Positions 60,584 through 64,000 of a stretch of 64,000 bases of DNA are shown in pieces (the first letter of the stretch is position 1; each line of letters opens with the position of its first letter). The stretch is from Phenylobacterium aquaticum. GTDB lineage: Bacteria > Pseudomonadota > Alphaproteobacteria > Caulobacterales > Caulobacteraceae. The notes beneath the pieces are model-generated. The model saw nothing but the letters and a program-made list of their open reading frames with translations, was not told the DNA's origin and searched no databases. Location of the stretch: contig NZ_JALDPT010000022.1 of NCBI RefSeq assembly GCF_022695515.1, positions 1 to 64,000 on the forward strand, given 5' to 3'. The translations under genes were made by a program, and so were the position numbers.

Positions 60584-61564
60584 TCAGGCGCGGTCCTGGG
60601 TCCGCGCCGTCACCGCCGGCCAGGACCAGCCCTGGAATTCCCGGGGGTGAATGAATTCGCTGCGGAACCAGGGCCGATCGCGGGCGTCGAAGATCGAGGC
60701 GAGCCAGTCCGCCACCCGCACGACGCGGGGGTTCTTGGCGGAGTCGCGATGCTGGCACAGCCAGAGCGGAGCGGCGGCCAAAGGCGGAATGTCCAGCATC
60801 ACCAGATCCGGGGCGAGGCTGACGATAGCGGTCGGAATGGCCCCGATCCCGGCGCCGCGCTGGATGGCGTGCAGCATGGCGGTGGAGGAGTTGAGCACCA
60901 GGGCCGGCGCCGCCAGCTCCATGAAGGCGGCGGTGCGCGCGCCCCACCGATCCCGGATCTGGGCGTCGTGATAAATGAACCTGTGCCCGGCGGCCGCCTC
61001 CAAACGCGTGGGGGCGCCATACGTATCCAGATAGTCCCGTGAGGCGAACAGGGCGTAGTGCAAGGTCGCGAGCGGCGTCGCCAGGATGTCTGAGGAATCC
61101 CCGTCGGTCAGCTGGATCGACAGGTCGGCGTGCGCCTCCACCGGATTGTCCGTCAGGCCCCCGCAGTCCAGGGACAGGCGGATGCCGGGATTTTCCCGCA
61201 GGAATTCTGCGACTTCGAGGCCTAGGACATAGCCTGCCAGTCCCTCGGGAACCGCGATCCGCACCTCGCCCACGTCGGGATGGTCGTTGTTCAGGACCAG
61301 GCGCTCGATATCCACCGAGGCCCGTTGCATGGTGAGCGCCCGGTCATAGACCAGCTCGCCCACGCGGGTGAGGGTCACGCCGCGGATGCCCCGGTCGAAC
61401 AGGCGGACGCCCAGCCGGGTCTCCAGGTCGTCGATCCGCCGCGTGACGGTCGGCTGGCTGGTCCGCAGACGACGCGCGGCCGCGCCGAAGCTCCCGGCCT
61501 GGGCGGCGGCGACAAACGCCTTGATGTCATCCCAGTCGGCGCGGGTGCGCTCGAACTCGTCCAT
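60584..61564 (-). CDS. LysR-family transcriptional regulator
   Basis: 326 residues from ATG 61564. The winged helix carries IKAFVAAAQAGSFGAAARR, then TSQPTVTRRIDDLETRLGV and LFDRGIRGVTLT. The rest is a periplasmic-binding-like effector domain. The target is unclear: the nearest divergent gene is the frameshifted one at 61718, 153 bases away. Confidence 0.9.
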   Translation of the reverse strand: MDEFERTRADWDDIKAFVAAAQAGSFGAAARRLRTSQPTVTRRIDDLETRLGVRLFDRGIRGVTLTRVGELVYDRALTMQRASVDIERLVLNNDHPDVGEVRIAVPEGLAGYVLGLEVAEFLRENPGIRLSLDCGGLTDNPVEAHADLSIQLTDGDSSDILATPLATLHYALFASRDYLDTYGAPTRLEAAAGHRFIYHDAQIRDRWGARTAAFMELAAPALVLNSSTAMLHAIQRGAGIGAIPTAIVSLAPDLVMLDIPPLAAAPLWLCQHRDSAKNPRVVRVADWLASIFDARDRPWFRSEFIHPREFQGWSWPAVTARTQDRA

Positions 61565-61717
61565 GCCTCGCCCCCCCACAAAGACCGGGCCCCGCGCCAT
61601 GCTTAGCACATGGTCCGGGGCCTGAGTAAGCGTGGCGCCCCCATGCAACCTTTGAGACTGCCGGGAGGTCGAACAACGCCCTACCAAGTGGCCTGTTCGC
61701 ACCCATCGAGGCCGCCC

Positions 61718-62273
61718 GTGCCTATCCTGACCCATCATGTTGACCGGACCATGGCCGTTCTGAAACGCCTCGGTTTCTCGCTGGCCAACCCCGCGGAGAT
61801 CGAGGCCGGCCGCGCCGCCGCGGCGCGACTGGTCGGGCCGGACATCGCCACGGCCGACACCCTGCGGCGCGTCCAGGCCCGCACCGGATGCGCCTGTTTC
61901 GTGGCCCGCGCGGAGAGGGCTTCACCGCGGCGATCTCCGCCATTCCGCTCACCGCCGCGGCCTTGCCGGACCTGGCCCGCGGACGGTTCGATGCGCTGGA
62001 TCCGCCCGACGCCCAGGTGGCGCGCCCCTGGACCTTGCGGTCGCCCTCTATATCTGGGGCGCCGCCGGCCTGAGCTGGCGCGGGCGCATGCAGGCGGTGG
62101 CCGCCGCCCAGGCCCTGGCCCACGAGGTCCATCCCACCCTGCCCTGCTACGCCCGCGCGGCGACCTCCGAGGGCGAGCACATCCTCCTGGACAGGCTGGG
62201 GGCTCGCCGGGTTCCGGGCGACGGCGGCCTGGTCATGGCCGCCCCCTATCACCCCAGCCGGCGGGTCGCCTGA
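61718..62273 (+). pseudogene. Unknown conserved gene with two one-base frameshifts
   Basis: It starts at GTG 61718 with GAGG 6 bases upstream (VPILTHHVDRTMAVL). The frame reads to CACFVAR near 61908, resumes in a second frame with GEGFTAAISAIPLTAAAL, then after about 62026 in a third with LDLAVALYIWGAAGLSWRG to the stop at 62273. Restoring one base near 61911 and one C in the run 62025-62028 gives about 185 residues. The family is not recognised, though the end (TSEGEHILLDRLGARRVPG) resembles an acetyltransferase C-terminus. First gene of a four-gene operon. Confidence 0.65.
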
Positions 62274-62274
62274 G

Positions 62275-62907
62275 ATGAACGCCACCGTCCGCATGCCCCT
62301 GGACGCCCGCGCGCCGGGCGAGGTCGACGAGGCCGATCTCGAGGTGATCGTGTGCCGCACCCTGCCCGAGATCCTCCAGGCCATCGCCGTGCGCACCCTG
62401 GTCTATATGGGCGAACAGGACTGCCCCTATGAGGAGGAGTTCGACGGCAACGACTTCGCAGGGACCACCCACCTGCTGCTGCGCCGCAACGGCGAGCCGA
62501 TCGGGACCCTGCGGATCCGCTGGTTCGCCGATTTCGCCAAGGCCGAGCGCGTCGCCGTGCGTCGCGACTATCGCCGCGGACGCGCCACCCTGATGCTGAT
62601 CCTGGCCGCCAAGCGGCTGGCCGAAAAGAAGAACTACCGCAAGCTGCTGGGCTACGGCCAGGTCCGCCTGATCCCGTTCTGGGAGCAGTACTTCAACGCC
62701 CATGTGCGCGAACAGCGCGACGGGTTCGTGTTCTCCGACCACGACTATGTGGAGATGATCGTCGAGGCGACGCCGCCGCCCGACGCCATCACCCTGGACA
62801 CTGATCCGATGATCGTCCTGCGCCCCGAGGGCGCCTGGGACCAGCCGGGCGTCCTCGACCAGTCCCGGGCACGGCCCGCCACTAATCTAGGAGCGATGTC
62901 CCGGTGA
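62275..62907 (+). CDS. GNAT-like acetyltransferase
   Basis: 210 residues, starting two bases after the previous stop. YMGEQDCPYEEEFDGND and EPIGTLRIRWFADFAKAERV followed by the VRRDYRRGRATLMLI helix give a GNAT core with an unusual acetyl-CoA loop. FWEQYFNAHVREQRDGFVFS follows. The substrate is unknown. Translationally coupled to the next gene (4-base overlap). Confidence 0.72.
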   Translation: MNATVRMPLDARAPGEVDEADLEVIVCRTLPEILQAIAVRTLVYMGEQDCPYEEEFDGNDFAGTTHLLLRRNGEPIGTLRIRWFADFAKAERVAVRRDYRRGRATLMLILAAKRLAEKKNYRKLLGYGQVRLIPFWEQYFNAHVREQRDGFVFSDHDYVEMIVEATPPPDAITLDTDPMIVLRPEGAWDQPGVLDQSRARPATNLGAMSR

Positions 62908-63422
62908 CCTATGACCCGAGGGCGGCCTTGGTCTGCCTTGATCTTCAACGCTACCGCCACGGGGGCCCGAGCGCCGACCCGGTGCTGGCGGCCTGCCGTC
63001 GGGCGCTGGACGACGCGCGGCGACGGGGCTGGCCCGTCCTGCATGTCCACGCCCGCCCGCCCGGCGCCGACCTGCGTCCCCTGCCCGGCCTGGAGCCGCG
63101 CCCCAGCGAGCCCGTGTTCCTGCGCCGCGGCCCCTCGGCCTTCTCGAATTCCGCCTTCGCCCAGGCGGCCCACGCCTCCGGCGGCCCCCTGGCCCTGATC
63201 GGCTTCGCCATGCTGGACACCGTGCTGGCCACCGCCTTCGCCGCCGCCGACCGCGACCTCGAGACCCAGGTGATCCTCGACGCCGTCGGCGTCGGGACCG
63301 GGGTCGATCCCCACGCCCTGTCCGCCACCTTCCTGGCCCTCGCGCCCCACGGCCGGGCCGTCACCCTCAAAGACCTGTTTCAAGAAGAGGCCGAGCGGTT
63401 CGCCGCCGCGAACCTGCCATGA
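62904..63422 (+). CDS. Isochorismatase-fold protein lacking the catalytic cysteine
   Basis: 172 residues. The N-terminal Asp of LVCLDLQRY is kept, and RRGPSAFSNSAF marks the second active-site strand, with Arg at the usual Lys position. The segment where cysteine hydrolases have a catalytic Cys reads GFAMLDTVLATAF, with Thr in its place. The fold is clear but hydrolase activity is doubtful; a binding or regulatory role is possible. Confidence 0.72.
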   Translation: MTYDPRAALVCLDLQRYRHGGPSADPVLAACRRALDDARRRGWPVLHVHARPPGADLRPLPGLEPRPSEPVFLRRGPSAFSNSAFAQAAHASGGPLALIGFAMLDTVLATAFAAADRDLETQVILDAVGVGTGVDPHALSATFLALAPHGRAVTLKDLFQEEAERFAAANLP

Positions 63423-63664
63423 CCAGCAAGATCATCGCCTTCGTCCCCCGCCAACGCCGCCAGGCGATCGCGACGCCGCCCCTAGACGCCCAGACCGCCG
63501 ATCTCCTGCGCATGGTCGCGCATCTGAGTCAGCGGGACCTGTTCGCGCTGGCCGCCATTGTCCGCCGCGCAGCCGAAATCTCGGAAACCGACGGCGAGGA
63601 GACCGCCCTGGCGGTCCTCGATCAGATCCAGGGTATCCTTGATCGGCGAGAAATGGACGCCTGA
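63419..63664 (+). CDS. Small hypothetical protein
   Basis: 81 residues, with a 4-base overlap to the previous gene. A basic N-terminus is followed by amphipathic helices (LLRMVAHLSQRDLFALAAIV). Coupling to the isochorismatase-like gene suggests a shared role; the family is not recognised. Confidence 0.65.
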   Translation: MTSKIIAFVPRQRRQAIATPPLDAQTADLLRMVAHLSQRDLFALAAIVRRAAEISETDGEETALAVLDQIQGILDRREMDA

Positions 63665-63802
63665 TATCACCGGTATGGGTACAAATTAACGCTGGGCCGC
63701 GTCGTGATGTCTCTTTTCTAACAAAGCACTAGCGATTCCATCTGGCCGTGTGTCACAAGCCGCCGCAGCGCGCACTTGGGCGCGTTGGACAAGGACATTT
63801 CG

Positions 63803-64000
63803 GTGGCCGAAAGCTTAGAAGACATGGGGCCAGACCCCATCGATGTCGCGGTGGGACATCGTATTCGCGTGCGTCGCAAGTGGCTGGGCATCTCCCAATC
63901 CGCCCTGGCCGAGCATCTGGGCGTGAGTTTCCAGCAGGTTCAGAAATATGAGCGCGGCGCCAACCGCGTGTCGGCCTCCATGCTGGTGCGCATCGCCCAG
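63803..64000 (+). CDS. XRE-family helix-turn-helix regulator, N-terminal part
   Basis: It starts at GTG 63803 with AAGGA upstream and runs off the right edge after 66 codons. HRIRVRRKWLGISQSALAEH then LGVSFQQVQKYERGANRVS is a Cro/CI-type helix-turn-helix. The promoter stretch before it (63665-63802) has no gene. Confidence 0.88.
   Translation, partial: MAESLEDMGPDPIDVAVGHRIRVRRKWLGISQSALAEHLGVSFQQVQKYERGANRVSASMLVRIAQ

Noticed and set aside
61921..62278. Arg/Pro-rich C-terminus obtained by reading on in the first frame of the gene at 61718
   Set aside because: Out-of-frame composition; the other two frames carry protein-like sequence, so frameshifts explain it better.

Overview
The window is high-GC alphaproteobacterial DNA, with strong G/C preference at third codon positions, dense gene packing and many 1-11 base start/stop overlaps. 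Several things point to Caulobacterales (Caulobacter/Phenylobacterium-like): a CtrA-like box (TTAA-N7-CTAACCAT) at 50385-50403, two DUF2336 genes, three hybrid histidine kinases plus a stand-alone HPt protein, a TonB receptor with FecR/FecI-type regulators, and the tRNA-Tyr/tRNA-Gly/tuf order. The genus is an inference.

Layout. 1-3.6 kb: start of tuf, tRNA-Gly, tRNA-Tyr, the rRNA methyltransferase rlmB and a lipoprotein ending in about 22 HDDHGH units. 3.6-11.7 kb: aminotransferase, alpha/beta hydrolase, IclR regulator divergent from a thiolase-like gene, TerC protein, a VapBC-type toxin-antitoxin pair, alpha-L-fucosidase and DUF983. 11.8-17.5 kb: MocR regulator, metG, two small membrane proteins and an amidase. 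17.5-26 kb: a TonB receptor/FecR/ECF-sigma unit divergent from a five-gene operon (thermostable-hemolysin/GNAT-like, AMP-ligase, haem-oxygenase-like di-iron enzyme, SDR, periplasmic TPR). This is the most interesting block. 26-34.3 kb: DUF3617, a GT39 glycosyltransferase, tRNA-Thr, UPF0178, a cytochrome c lipoprotein, a hairpin-rich non-coding stretch and an RND efflux pair. 34.5-40.9 kb: class II aldolase, small protein, M20 peptidase, mnmH divergent from selD, glpK. 40.9-47.5 kb: signalling-rich stretch (two DUF2336, NAD kinase, HPt, NUDIX, hybrid kinase). 47.5-64 kb: CoA transferase, lytic transglycosylase, TonB, two more hybrid kinases, acyl-CoA dehydrogenase, FAD amine oxidase, TetR/DUF5360 divergent from a Baeyer-Villiger-type monooxygenase, LysR, a GNAT/isochorismatase-like operon and the start of an XRE regulator.

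Six one-base losses split five genes (near 2484, 4440, 11100, 20293, 61911 and 62026), most of them in G/C-rich runs. The pattern looks more like residual assembly error than real decay, so genes called frameshifted here may be intact in the organism.

Regulators often sit divergently beside their likely targets: IclR/thiolase-like, MocR/DUF983, FecI-FecR/hemolysin-like operon and TetR/monooxygenase. Two pairs form functional modules: SelD makes the selenophosphate used by MnmH for tRNA 2-selenouridine, and the RND permease and adaptor form two thirds of an efflux pump.
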